Shown piece after piece: positions 8,608-16,640 of a DNA stretch of 51,293 bases. Position 1 is the stretch's first letter. Every line of letters starts with the position of its first letter. Below the pieces are notes generated by a model. The model saw only the letters and a program-made list of their open reading frames with translations. It ran no database searches and had not been told where the DNA came from. Made by a program: the position numbers and the translations under genes. This DNA is from JALXCH01 sp964495805 (GTDB lineage Bacteria; Calditrichota; Calditrichia; RBG-13-44-9): positions 1 to 51,293 of the forward strand of contig CAZBWV010000047.1 of NCBI GenBank assembly GCA_964495805.1, given 5' to 3'.

Positions 8608-10368
8608 TTATCCCACCATCACATTTTCCGGTGGATAATCGTAGTGATAAATTTCCCTCGGTGCGGTGATGGCCAGCGAAATGGTTAGCGCTCCCAATCG
8701 GCCAAAGAACATGGAAACAATAATCACCCACTTTCCGATGTCGCTTAAAAATGGGGTAATTCCCCGCGATAAACCCACCGTCCCAAAAGCTGAAAACTCT
8801 TCGAAAATAATATCCAGCAGCGGCAGATCTTCGGTAAACGACAGAATCAGGATACTTACAAACACAAAGGACAGGGAGAAGAGCAGAATGACCAGCGCGC
8901 GGTTCAGAACGGTAAAGGGAATGTTGCGGTGAAACAGTTCGATGCGATTTCTTCCTTTGATGACCGAAAAGACCCCGGCAAACAGAATTCCAATGGTGGT
9001 GGTTTTAATTCCTCCGCCGGTGGACCCGGGAGAGGCACCAATGAACATGAGCAGGATGAAAAAAAGCACAGTGGGTGATGAGATAATCCCAATATCCACC
9101 GTGTTGAATCCCGCCGTGCGGGTGGTCACCGACTGGAAAAAAGCATTCAGCAGTTTCTGTGGCCAGCTCATTCCGCTCAGGGCACCACCGGATTCGGAAT
9201 ACAGCACAAACACTGTTCCCAGCAGCAGAAGCACACCGGAGATGCCCAGTACCAGTCGCGTCTGCACGGAAAGCCATCGACGACCGGAAGGCATCTGAGA
9301 ATCCCACTTTCCGAACAGATTAACCAGCACAGGGAACCCCACTCCACCTAAAATAATCAATGTGGCCAGGGTGAGCACCACCAGATAGTTGTTCTGAAAT
9401 TGCATGAAACTGGTGGAAAAAAGCGAAAAACCGGCGTTGCAAAATGCGGAAATGCTATGGAAGATAGCCGAATAGATGCGCTCTCCCACGGATAGAGAAA
9501 GTCCGGAAAATCCCCAGAACAGAAATACTGCTCCCACTGCCTCGATTACAAAAGTGGAAATCACCGTGGAGGTAAGCAATCGCGAAATGAGCCCGATATT
9601 TTCGTAGTTGAGCATCTCCCGCAGGAGGGATTTTTCTCGCAAGCTGATACTCCGCCGCAGAATAAGGGCGAAGAAGGAGGCATAAGTCATCAGCCCCAAT
9701 CCCCCTAACTGAATAAGCCCTAAAATAATCAACTGCCCTAACCGACTGAAATGGGCACCGGTGTCCACCACAATCAGCCCGGTAACGCAGGTGGCGCTGG
9801 TTGCCGTAAACAGGGCGTTCAGGGGTCCCAGACTCTTGCCGGGCACCACCGCCCGGGGAAGCAAGAGCAATCCCGTGCCCACCAATATGATAATGAGAAA
9901 ACTCCCCATCAGAATTTGTGCAGGGTGAAACCGATAGGAAGCAATCTTCTGATTTAGCGAAGGGCTGTGCGCAATCAGAGAAAGCAGGATGGTGACCTGA
10001 AAGGCAATGATGTAAATTTTGGTAATCTGCACCACGCCTTTTCCGCTTAAAAACTGACGCACAATCCCTAATCCGGTGTGACGCACAAAAATAACTGTTT
10101 CGGAGAGAATGAGCAGGACAATGACATATTCAAACCAGTGACTTTTGAAATAACTCCAGCGATGGGGAACCAGAATCAACCGAATGAGCGATTGCAGCAC
10201 AAAATACCACACAATAATCACGTTGATGCGGTGAATCATCATTTCCCGGGCAGGGGTGAGATAGAATCCGTATTCGGCTACCAGCGACACCACAGCCAGA
10301 AGCGATACAACCAGTAACAGAATATCCAGAACCTTAATCAACCCTTCACGCACATCAGGAGCAGTCAT
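8608..10368 (-). CDS. KtrB/TrkH-type potassium uptake protein with extra N-terminal membrane domain
   Basis: This is the K+-conducting subunit of a Trk/Ktr system in the inner membrane. All four pore regions are recognisable: TATSATCVTG, SAFCNAGFSLF, TTRTAGFNTVD and SAFGTVGLSRG, each with the filter glycine; the intramembrane loop GASPGSTGGGIKTTT is also present. The conserved part begins near residue 150. The first about 145 residues add roughly four hydrophobic helices (for example IKVLDILLLVVSLLAVVSLV, WFEYVIVLLILSETVIFV), making 586 residues against about 450-480 for a plain KtrB or TrkH. The ATG at 10368 was chosen; a GTG two codons upstream is possible. The cytosolic nucleotide-binding partner (KtrA/TrkA) is not in the window. 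Confidence 0.92.
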   Translation of the reverse strand: MTAPDVREGLIKVLDILLLVVSLLAVVSLVAEYGFYLTPAREMMIHRINVIIVWYFVLQSLIRLILVPHRWSYFKSHWFEYVIVLLILSETVIFVRHTGLGIVRQFLSGKGVVQITKIYIIAFQVTILLSLIAHSPSLNQKIASYRFHPAQILMGSFLIIILVGTGLLLLPRAVVPGKSLGPLNALFTATSATCVTGLIVVDTGAHFSRLGQLIILGLIQLGGLGLMTYASFFALILRRSISLREKSLLREMLNYENIGLISRLLTSTVISTFVIEAVGAVFLFWGFSGLSLSVGERIYSAIFHSISAFCNAGFSLFSTSFMQFQNNYLVVLTLATLIILGGVGFPVLVNLFGKWDSQMPSGRRWLSVQTRLVLGISGVLLLLGTVFVLYSESGGALSGMSWPQKLLNAFFQSVTTRTAGFNTVDIGIISSPTVLFFILLMFIGASPGSTGGGIKTTTIGILFAGVFSVIKGRNRIELFHRNIPFTVLNRALVILLFSLSFVFVSILILSFTEDLPLLDIIFEEFSAFGTVGLSRGITPFLSDIGKWVIIVSMFFGRLGALTISLAITAPREIYHYDYPPENVMVG

Positions 10369-10392
10369 AATCACAACTTCTTATTTTTCACA

Positions 10393-10421
10393 ATTTTAGC
10401 CAAACCCGTGCTAAAAATCAA
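10393..10421 (-). promoter_or_regulatory. Sigma-70 promoter of the potassium transporter gene
   Basis: On the minus strand TTGATT (10421-10416) and TAAAAT (10398-10393) are separated by exactly 17 nt. The predicted transcription start is near 10386, only about 18 nt before the ATG at 10368, leaving room for a ribosome site but not for a riboswitch. Confidence 0.6.
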
Positions 10422-10465
10422 GCGTCAAATGATTTCCTGACGTGAACGCACCTCCTTTGCCGGTT

Positions 10466-10517
10466 CTCCCTGTACGAATTATACGGAACCTTTGCAAAAG
10501 CAGGGAGTCTTTTTTTT
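10466..10517 (+). terminator. Terminator-like hairpin with T-tract in the amrS upstream region
   Basis: CTCCCTG (10466-10472) pairs with CAGGGAG (10501-10507), followed by TCTTTTTTTT on the plus strand. The 28-nt loop contains a further CTTT-GC-AAAAG pairing. No plus-strand gene lies upstream, so it would end a leader or small RNA rather than a coding transcript. The long loop lowers confidence. Confidence 0.4.
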
Positions 10518-10717
10518 CAGACAATCGAAAACGTTGAACGCTGGTTACCAGCGTGGGAAGGACTTGACCGGTGCAACCGCTGTGTTCATTACTCAATTAC
10601 CGTTCAGGTCGGCATTTTATTTGCGCCGGATTTTCATTCGACTGTCGAAAAATAATCTGTTGAATCTTTCCGCTGCTTTTTCTAATTTGGTAACAGGTCA
10701 ACGGGGAGACGTGAACC

Positions 10718-11725
10718 ATGAAGGAAGCGAAGTTTTACCAGGTGGTTGAAGATAAAAAAGTCCGCTGCACGTTGTGCCCGCGCTACTGTCTGTTGCGTCC
10801 CGGGCAAAACGGATTTTGCTACGTACGCAAAAACATCGACGGAAAACTGTACCTGCTGGCATACGGGAAACCATACGCAGTGAATGTGGACCCCATTGAG
10901 AAAAAACCGCTTTTCCATTTTTTACCGGGAAGCCGGATTCTTTCCATCGGGACTGCGGGATGTAACATGGCGTGTAAATTTTGCCAGAACTGGGACCTTT
11001 CCAAAGCGCAACTGGACCACGAACGGGCGGTGGACCTGCCACCGGAACGGCTGGTACAATTGGCTTTACACTACCACACGGAAAGCATCGCTTACACGTA
11101 CAATGAACCGACAATTTTTGCCGAATACGCCATGGATACTGCTGCACTGGCCCGCTCGCAGGGGATTCGGAGCGTGATGGTCACCAACGGTTACATCACC
11201 GCAGAAGCCATTCCGGAGGTGTACCGGGATATCGACGCAGCCAATGTGGACCTGAAAGCGTTCACCGATGCGTTTTATCAGAAGCTCACCCTTTCCCGAA
11301 TTGAACCGGTGCTGGAAACGCTGAAAATTTTGAAAAAGATGGGGGTATGGGTGGAAGTCACCAATCTGATGATTCCCACCTATAACGATCAACCCCAGGA
11401 AGTCCGCCAGATGAGCGAATGGATACTGGAGAATTTAGGTGAATTTACTCCGGTGCACTTTACGGCTTTTCACCCGGATTACAAGATGACTCACGTCCCC
11501 CCCACCACTCCCAGCACGCTCTTCCGGGCGCGTAAAATTGCCATGGAAGTGGGATTAAAATATGTGTACGTGGGGAATATCCTGGATGAGGAGTCTTCCA
11601 GTACGTACTGCCACGAATGCGGGAGTTTGCTGGTTCGCCGCAACTGGTACCGGGTGTCCATAGAGAATTTACGCGACGGAAAGTGCGCGGTGTGCGGAGC
11701 GAAAATTCCCGGAGTGTTTGGTTAA
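10718..11725 (+). CDS. amrS: AmmeMemoRadiSam system radical SAM enzyme AmrS
   Basis: This cytoplasmic radical SAM protein belongs to the family first called PflA-like and now AmrS; its reaction is not known. The 335 residues begin with a Cys-rich segment (CTLCPRYCLL, then GFCYVRKN), followed by the [4Fe-4S] motif CNMACKFC (CxxxCxxC, about residues 85-92) within GTAGCNMACKFCQNWDLSK, which is characteristic for the family. The C-terminus carries a zinc-ribbon-like CHECG...CAVCG pair. Length is normal. In many genomes it is linked with AMMECR1- and Memo-domain proteins; neither is in this window. It is monocistronic here as far as can be seen, with lon starting 555 nt downstream. Confidence 0.93.
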   Translation: MKEAKFYQVVEDKKVRCTLCPRYCLLRPGQNGFCYVRKNIDGKLYLLAYGKPYAVNVDPIEKKPLFHFLPGSRILSIGTAGCNMACKFCQNWDLSKAQLDHERAVDLPPERLVQLALHYHTESIAYTYNEPTIFAEYAMDTAALARSQGIRSVMVTNGYITAEAIPEVYRDIDAANVDLKAFTDAFYQKLTLSRIEPVLETLKILKKMGVWVEVTNLMIPTYNDQPQEVRQMSEWILENLGEFTPVHFTAFHPDYKMTHVPPTTPSTLFRARKIAMEVGLKYVYVGNILDEESSSTYCHECGSLLVRRNWYRVSIENLRDGKCAVCGAKIPGVFG

Positions 11726-11933
11726 AAGAAGACTTTTCCAGGTGTTCGGGATGAACTGTTCTGTGCGTGGCAGAAACCGTCTTCTGTTTCGGTCAACCGG
11801 TTTCGGACGGGTAACACGCACGCTGCCTGAAAAATCCTGCCGTCTTTTTCCTGTCTGACAGATACACCTATTCTCAGCCAATTTGTCAAATTTTACTACG
11901 ATTTCGCCCGTTTTCAGAACTTTCTTTTATTAC

Positions 11934-11983
11934 TTGATTTTTCTTGGCTTATGACGATAATCTATTTGTGGCATTAAATTTGT
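11934..11983 (+). promoter_or_regulatory. Candidate promoter(s) of the small membrane protein-lon transcript
   Basis: A sigma-70-like pair TTGATT (11934-11939) and GATAAT (11956-11961) with a 16-nt spacer lies 60-90 nt before the ATG at 12022. Overlapping it is a sigma-54-like element TGGCAT (11969-11974) to TTTGT (11979-11983), with the right 10-nt spacing from GG but GT instead of GC at -12. The first is the likelier. Confidence 0.4.
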
Positions 11984-12021
11984 ATATAAATCAATGGATA
12001 AAAATCGATACAGGAGAAAAC

Positions 12022-12261
12022 ATGATACGATTTTTCTTTGATTCACAGGATGAATTTTTCAGACGGCACTGGAATTCGCTCATCAGTACCGGAATCATCT
12101 TTTTGCTAATTGGTTTGTTGATTGTACTGGTTCCGGAAATACTGGTGGCGTTTGTGGCTTCCATTTTCTTTTTGATTGGCGGATTTCTTCTGTTTTTAGG
12201 ATGGAAAATCCGCAAGGAATTGAAAAATTCCTCTCCCTATATAAACATTGATTGGGAATAA
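12022..12261 (+). CDS. Small two-helix membrane protein upstream of lon
   Basis: I do not recognise the family. The 79-residue product (MIRFFFDSQDEFFRRHWNSL...) has two adjacent hydrophobic segments: STGIIFLLIGLLIVLVPEIL (about 25-45) and VAFVASIFFLIGGFLLFLGW (about 46-66), then a basic stretch and an acidic end (NIDWE). The chosen ATG has AGGAGA 5 nt upstream; a longer reading from 11944 adds unconserved residues. It ends 18 nt before lon, so it is probably co-transcribed with it. Its size suggests an inner-membrane protein with both ends in the cytoplasm. Function unknown. Confidence 0.65.
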   Translation: MIRFFFDSQDEFFRRHWNSLISTGIIFLLIGLLIVLVPEILVAFVASIFFLIGGFLLFLGWKIRKELKNSSPYINIDWE

Positions 12262-12279
12262 AAACAGAGAGGTGAAACC

Positions 12280-14694
12280 ATGATTAAAATAGATAAAGAA
12301 CACGAGGACATTGAGATTCCGGAAATCATACCAATTATTCCGGTGCGGAATACGGTATTTTTTCCGCATCAATTTATTCCTTTGGCTATTGGCCGTCCCA
12401 AATCGCTTAAAGTAATTGAGCATGCCATTCAGGAGCAGACCCTGATCGGAGTGGTGGCGCAAAAGGACGGCACCATTGATGATCCGGAGACGGGCGATCT
12501 GTATCAGGTGGGAACCGTTGCCCGGATTCTGAAAATTATCGATTTGCCGGACGGCAGTAAAAGCGCCTTTATCCAGGGGGTGTCCCGGTTTAAAATCAAA
12601 GAGTTTACCCAGAGCGACCCATTTTTTATGGCCAAGATTGAGGTGGTACAGGACCTGTATCCGGAGGACACCATTCGGGTAGAGGCGTTTGCAGCCAACC
12701 TGAAAAGCCTGTTCCAGAAGGCTTCGGATCTGGCGCCGGAAATTACCACCGAACATCAGGCCATGGTGGCCAATCTGCACGAGCCGGGTGTGGTGGCAGA
12801 TATCGTCATCGCCTTTTCCAACATCAGCGTACCGGAGAAACAGGAAATTCTGGAAATTTTTGATGTGGAAGAGCGCTTGAAACGCGCCACTTATTTGTTC
12901 AATAAATATCTGCAAACACTGGAATTAGGGAAGAAAATCCAGAGCGAGGTGCAGGACGAGATTAGCAAGAGTCAGCGGGAGATGTACCTGCGCCAGCAAC
13001 TGAAAGCGATTCAAAAAGAGTTAGGCGAATTCGACGAAACCAGCGACATCGGTGAACTGAAGAAGAAGTTAGAAGAGGCAGACCTTCCCGACGAAGTACG
13101 CAAGGTGGCGGAGAAGGAGCTGGATCGGCTCAGCCGAATGCATCCGGCTTCGGCGGAATACACCGTGTCCCGTACCTATCTGGACTGGTTGTTAGAGCTG
13201 CCATGGAATAAAAGCACGGAGGATAACCTGGATATTCCTGCCGTGCAGAAGAAGCTGGATGCCGACCATTACAATCTGGAAAAGGTAAAAAAGCGCATTC
13301 TGGAATATCTGGCTGTTCGGAAGTTGAAAAACGACATGCGCGGTCCCATTCTCTGTTTTGTGGGTCCGCCGGGAGTTGGTAAGACCAGTCTGGGACGCTC
13401 CATTGCCGACGCACTGGGTCGGAAGTTTGTGCGCATCTCCCTGGGTGGCGTCCGCGACGAGGCAGAAATCCGGGGACATCGCCGAACCTATATCGGTGCA
13501 CTGCCCGGGCGCATCATTCAGGGAATTAAACGCGCCGGTTCCAACAACCCGGTGTTCATGTTAGACGAAATCGATAAAGTGGGTCAGGACTTCCGGGGCG
13601 ATCCCTCTTCCGCTTTGCTGGAAGTACTGGACCCGGAACAGAACCACAGCTTTAGCGACCATTACCTGGAAGTGCCGTTCGATCTGTCCAGGGTTATGTT
13701 TATCGCCACGGCAAACATCCAGGATACGATTATTCCGGCACTGCGCGACCGGATGGAAATCATCGAGATACCCAGCTACATCGAAGAGGAAAAGGTGGAA
13801 ATTGCCAAACGATTTCTCATTCCCAAGCAGATTAAGGAGCATGGGTTGACCGATGATTTGATTAAGTTTACCGAAAAAGCCATTCGGAAAATCATTAACG
13901 CCTACACACGCGAAGCGGGAGTGCGAAATCTGGAACGGCAGATAGCTGCCATTTGCCGTGGCATTGCCAAAGAGGTAGCCAGCGGTAAAACGGAACCGAC
14001 CACGGTAACGGAAAAAGTGGTGCGCGAGATTCTGGGACCGGAAAAGTATTTCAGCGAAGTGGCCGAGCGTATCGACGAGCCGGGTATTGTGACCGGGCTG
14101 GCCTGGACGCCCAACGGTGGCGACATCCTGTTTATTGAAGCCACCAAAATGCCCGGTAAAGGGAACCTGATTCTTACCGGACAATTGGGCGACGTGATGA
14201 AGGAATCCGCGCGAGCGGCTATGAGCTACATTCGCTCCCATTATGCGGAATACAATCTGGACGAAAATTTTTACGAAAAATACGACTTCCATATTCATGT
14301 ACCTGCGGGAGCGATTCCCAAGGACGGTCCGTCTGCCGGCGTAACCATGTTCATCGCCCTACTCTCCCTGCTTACCGGTCGGAAGGTTCGTAACGATATT
14401 GCCATGACCGGCGAAATTACCATGCGGGGTAAAATTTTACCGGTTGGCGGGATCAAAGAAAAAGTGCTGGCAGCCCATCGCGCAGGCATTCACACGGTCA
14501 TTCTGCCGGAGCGTAACAAAGCGGATATTGAAGAGGTGCCCGAACGGGTGAAATCGAAGATGAAATTCATCTTCGTGAAAAACATTGATGAAGTGGTCAA
14601 GCACGCGCTGGCACGCAAAACGGGTTCGACGAAAAAGAAAAAAGAACCCAACAAGGCACAAACGCCCGTGGGTGAAGCGCACGCTTCGGCCTAA
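12280..14694 (+). CDS. lon: ATP-dependent protease Lon (LonA)
   Basis: Lon degrades misfolded and regulatory proteins in the cytoplasm. The 804-residue protein has the N-terminal substrate-binding LON domain (about 18-215, IIPVRNTVFFPHQFIPL), a helical linker, an AAA+ module with Walker A GPPGVGKTS (about 361-369), Walker B VFMLDEID and sensor regions, and the C-terminal serine-lysine protease domain with the nucleophile in DGPSAGVTMF (Ser about 684) and the lysine in GGIKEKVLAAHRAG (about 727). Length equals the family norm. AGAGGTG precedes the ATG at good spacing. A terminator candidate follows. I looked for a CIRCE-type heat-shock repeat upstream and saw none. Confidence 0.98.
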   Translation: MIKIDKEHEDIEIPEIIPIIPVRNTVFFPHQFIPLAIGRPKSLKVIEHAIQEQTLIGVVAQKDGTIDDPETGDLYQVGTVARILKIIDLPDGSKSAFIQGVSRFKIKEFTQSDPFFMAKIEVVQDLYPEDTIRVEAFAANLKSLFQKASDLAPEITTEHQAMVANLHEPGVVADIVIAFSNISVPEKQEILEIFDVEERLKRATYLFNKYLQTLELGKKIQSEVQDEISKSQREMYLRQQLKAIQKELGEFDETSDIGELKKKLEEADLPDEVRKVAEKELDRLSRMHPASAEYTVSRTYLDWLLELPWNKSTEDNLDIPAVQKKLDADHYNLEKVKKRILEYLAVRKLKNDMRGPILCFVGPPGVGKTSLGRSIADALGRKFVRISLGGVRDEAEIRGHRRTYIGALPGRIIQGIKRAGSNNPVFMLDEIDKVGQDFRGDPSSALLEVLDPEQNHSFSDHYLEVPFDLSRVMFIATANIQDTIIPALRDRMEIIEIPSYIEEEKVEIAKRFLIPKQIKEHGLTDDLIKFTEKAIRKIINAYTREAGVRNLERQIAAICRGIAKEVASGKTEPTTVTEKVVREILGPEKYFSEVAERIDEPGIVTGLAWTPNGGDILFIEATKMPGKGNLILTGQLGDVMKESARAAMSYIRSHYAEYNLDENFYEKYDFHIHVPAGAIPKDGPSAGVTMFIALLSLLTGRKVRNDIAMTGEITMRGKILPVGGIKEKVLAAHRAGIHTVILPERNKADIEEVPERVKSKMKFIFVKNIDEVVKHALARKTGSTKKKKEPNKAQTPVGEAHASA

Positions 14695-14704
14695 CACGAA
14701 AAAC

Positions 14705-14764
14705 AGGGGTGACGATCCGGGAATTGAGCGGCTTTCCTTTCTCTCCGGAAGAGTCGCCCTTTTT
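14705..14764 (+). terminator. Terminator downstream of lon
   Basis: AGGGGTGAC (14705-14713) pairs with GTCGCCCTT (14753-14761; G-U wobbles included), with an inner CCGG/CCGG helix, followed by a short T-run to 14764. It lies 10 nt after the lon stop. It also argues against starting the next gene at 14709. Confidence 0.5.
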
Positions 14765-14849
14765 CCATATACTTTCCTGTGTTTATTTTGAACTGAAGGA
14801 TCAGGAATGGACAGGGAAAAACGGAAAAGAAAGTGAGGTGATGGAGACA

Positions 14850-15809
14850 ATGGATCCGAAAAAAAATTATTACGATATATTGGGAGTGAGCGAAAATGCC
14901 TCCCAGGACGAGATAAAGAAAGCGTATCGGAAATTAGCCAAGAAGTACCACCCGGATCGCCGGGGCGGAGATAAAGCGGCTGAGGAAAAATTCAAAGACA
15001 TCAGCGAGGCATACTCCGTGCTCAGCGACCCGGAAAAGCGTAAGCAGTACGATATGATGCGCAAGAATCCCTTTGCCACCGGCGAGGGTATGGGTGGTTT
15101 TGATTTTGGCGATTTTGCCGGTACCGGTCCGGGGGGATTTCGGGTGCACTTTGGCGGGACCGGTGGAGGGGGTTTTGGTGGATTTGAGGATATATTAAGC
15201 GATTTGTTTGGCTTTGGGCATCGTGGTGCCCGAACCGGTTTTGCCGGTGCGGAAGAGGATATTTTCCGCAAAGCCCGGGCTCAGCAAACTCAGCGGGGAG
15301 CAGATGTTCAGGCAGAAATCACCATTCCCTTTGAGCTGGCTGCCCGGGGTGGCGAAACAACGGTCGTTACCCCCACCGGTAAAAAGATTAAAATTAAAAT
15401 TCCACCCGGTACGGACGACGGCAAAAAGATGAAAATTTCCGGACAGGGTTCCCCGGCACCCTATGGCGGAACACCGGGTGACCTGTACATCGTTATCCAT
15501 GTAGCACCGCATCCGAAATTCGAACGTAAAGGAAATGATATTTACTCTACTGAAAGAATCAATCTGGCGCAGGCGGTGCTGGGAACCCAGTTAGAAGTAA
15601 AAACCATAGACAATAAAACGGTCAAACTGAAAATTCCCCCTGGCACGGACAGCGGCAAGCTGTTCCGACTAAAAGGTCTGGGGATTCAGAACTCTCATGG
15701 AAAGGGCGACCATTATGTAAAGGTGGAAATTGTGGTGCCTAAAAATCTGTCGCCCCATTTACGCAAAGAATTTGAAGAGTGGGCCCGAAAAGCGGGCCTG
15801 CTCAATTAA
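14850..15809 (+). CDS. cbpA: CbpA-type DnaJ family co-chaperone
   Basis: J-domain proteins stimulate the ATPase of DnaK and hand over substrates. The 319-residue product has an N-terminal J domain (1-65, YYDILGV, HPD in KKYHPDRRGG), a Gly/Phe-rich region (about 75-125), then the two beta-barrel substrate-binding domains (RGADVQAEITIPFELAARGG; KIKIPPGTDDGKKMKISGQG; KLKIPPGTDSGKLFRLKGLG). No CxxCxGxG repeats occur, so it is the zinc-free CbpA type, not DnaJ. The start was placed at the second of two nearby ATGs because GAGGTG is 9 nt upstream of it; 14841 (MET-) is the alternative. A longer frame from 14709 adds 47 unconserved residues. Being next to lon suggests a proteostasis locus. Confidence 0.9.
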   Translation: MDPKKNYYDILGVSENASQDEIKKAYRKLAKKYHPDRRGGDKAAEEKFKDISEAYSVLSDPEKRKQYDMMRKNPFATGEGMGGFDFGDFAGTGPGGFRVHFGGTGGGGFGGFEDILSDLFGFGHRGARTGFAGAEEDIFRKARAQQTQRGADVQAEITIPFELAARGGETTVVTPTGKKIKIKIPPGTDDGKKMKISGQGSPAPYGGTPGDLYIVIHVAPHPKFERKGNDIYSTERINLAQAVLGTQLEVKTIDNKTVKLKIPPGTDSGKLFRLKGLGIQNSHGKGDHYVKVEIVVPKNLSPHLRKEFEEWARKAGLLN

Positions 15810-15895
15810 TTTTTTTTACACCGTTTTATTCAAAAGATCAATTTCCCAAACACGGAATCAACTTCTACGTCATCATTTACATTTCCGAATTTACC

Positions 15896-16396
15896 ATGTT
15901 TGCTGCATCCTCCACATCATCCCATTCCCCTAACTGGCATTTCATCTGCGATGAGATGCTGAAAGGTCTGGCCAGATGGCTTCGGTTCCTGGGATTTCCC
16001 GCGGAGATTTCCGGGAATCCGACGGAAATCACCCGATTTTTGCAGGAACACCCGTCAGGTATTTTCATCACCCGTAGTGCCAGACAAGCTGCTCTTTTTC
16101 CGGATGAATCGGTTCTTCTTCTCTCTTCCGATGACATCTCCCACCAGCTCCATGAATTAAACGAAAATCTTTCGCTTTTCCGACACATCTCGTTTCTTTC
16201 CCTGTGCAGTGTGTGCAATGTACCCATTCAACCCGTATCCCGGGAATCGGTTCGGGGCCGGATTCCGGACAAAGTGTGGGAAAATTTTCGGCAATTCCGG
16301 GAGTGCCCCAGCTGCCAGCGAATTTACTGGGAAGGCGGGCACATTCATCGTCTGCGCGACAAACTGAAACGAATGGGCATTCCTCTAAATGAATGA
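15896..16396 (+). CDS. Mut7-C RNase-domain protein (PIN-like, zinc ribbon)
   Basis: The 166-residue product matches the Mut7-C (DUF82) architecture: FICDEMLKGLARWLRFLGF at the start is the PIN-like acidic motif, FITRSARQAALFPD and VLLLSSDD continue the fold, and a C-terminal zinc ribbon is given by CSVC...CPSCQRIYWEGGHIHRL. Family members are predicted RNases; the substrate in bacteria is unknown. The ATG at 15896 was chosen because residues before FICDE are few and unconserved; no good ribosome site is visible. It follows cbpA by 86 nt and converges on ftsZ. Confidence 0.85.
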   Translation: MFAASSTSSHSPNWHFICDEMLKGLARWLRFLGFPAEISGNPTEITRFLQEHPSGIFITRSARQAALFPDESVLLLSSDDISHQLHELNENLSLFRHISFLSLCSVCNVPIQPVSRESVRGRIPDKVWENFRQFRECPSCQRIYWEGGHIHRLRDKLKRMGIPLNE

Positions 16397-16442
16397 TCCG
16401 GAACCGAGAAAAAAGCACCTTCTCCGGACGAAAGGTTCCGGA
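16397..16442. repeat. 9-bp inverted repeat after the Mut7-C gene
   Basis: TCCGGAACC (16397-16405) and GGTTCCGGA (16434-16442) are perfect complements with a 28-nt loop, starting at the stop codon of the upstream gene. No T-tract follows, so it is not an ordinary terminator. Role unknown, possibly mRNA end protection. Confidence 0.5.
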
Positions 16443-16584
16443 CATACCCGGTGCCAGTAATTATCAGTCAGTCCTTCAGTACACCCGTGTCCTTTCTCCC
16501 GGGTATTTTCGGAATGGCACAATTCAACAATCTTAGCGACTTTAACGGTTTCGGAGATTTAGCAATTTCGGTGGTTGTCACAAC

Positions 16585-16622
16585 AAAAAAAAAACCGGGA
16601 AGAGATTCTCCCCGGTTTTTTA
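16585..16622 (-). terminator. Bidirectional terminator between ftsZ and the Mut7-C gene
   Basis: AAAAACCGGG (16590-16599) and CCCGGTTTTT (16611-16620) form a 10-bp stem with an 11-nt loop. On the minus strand the hairpin is followed by ten T, ending the dcw transcript 19 nt after the ftsZ stop. On the plus strand a T-run also follows, so it can serve both convergent genes. Confidence 0.9.
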
Positions 16623-16640
16623 TTGAAGAGTGGTGACTTT

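Larger units (their letters stand above)
10375..10717. other. 343-nt divergent intergenic region with several inverted repeats
   Basis: No gene is supported here. Besides the minus-strand promoter, the region holds a hairpin with T-tract (10466-10517), a 7-bp palindrome with 3-nt centre (ACGCTGG-TTA-CCAGCGT, 10538-10554) and a 6-bp palindrome around one base (TTCGAC-T-GTCGAA, 10637-10649). The last lies 70 nt before the amrS start and could be an operator. The GGGGAGACG before 10718 is the amrS ribosome site. I see no convincing -10/-35 pair for amrS. Confidence 0.6.

Noticed and set aside
10369..10400. c-di-AMP (ydaO-type) riboswitch upstream of the potassium transporter
   Set aside because: The predicted promoter leaves about 18 nt of leader, too short for any riboswitch.
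12000..12280. CIRCE or other heat-shock operator before lon
   Set aside because: No TTAGCACTC/GAGTGCTAA-like inverted repeat was found in the upstream region.
14709..14849. N-terminal extension of the CbpA-type protein
   Set aside because: The 47 residues are unconserved and begin within the lon terminator hairpin; a GAGGTG site supports 14850.
15780..15815. Terminator at the end of the CbpA-type gene
   Set aside because: A GGCCCG/CGGGCC hairpin exists in the last codons but the T-run starts about 12 nt after it, too far for a standard terminator.
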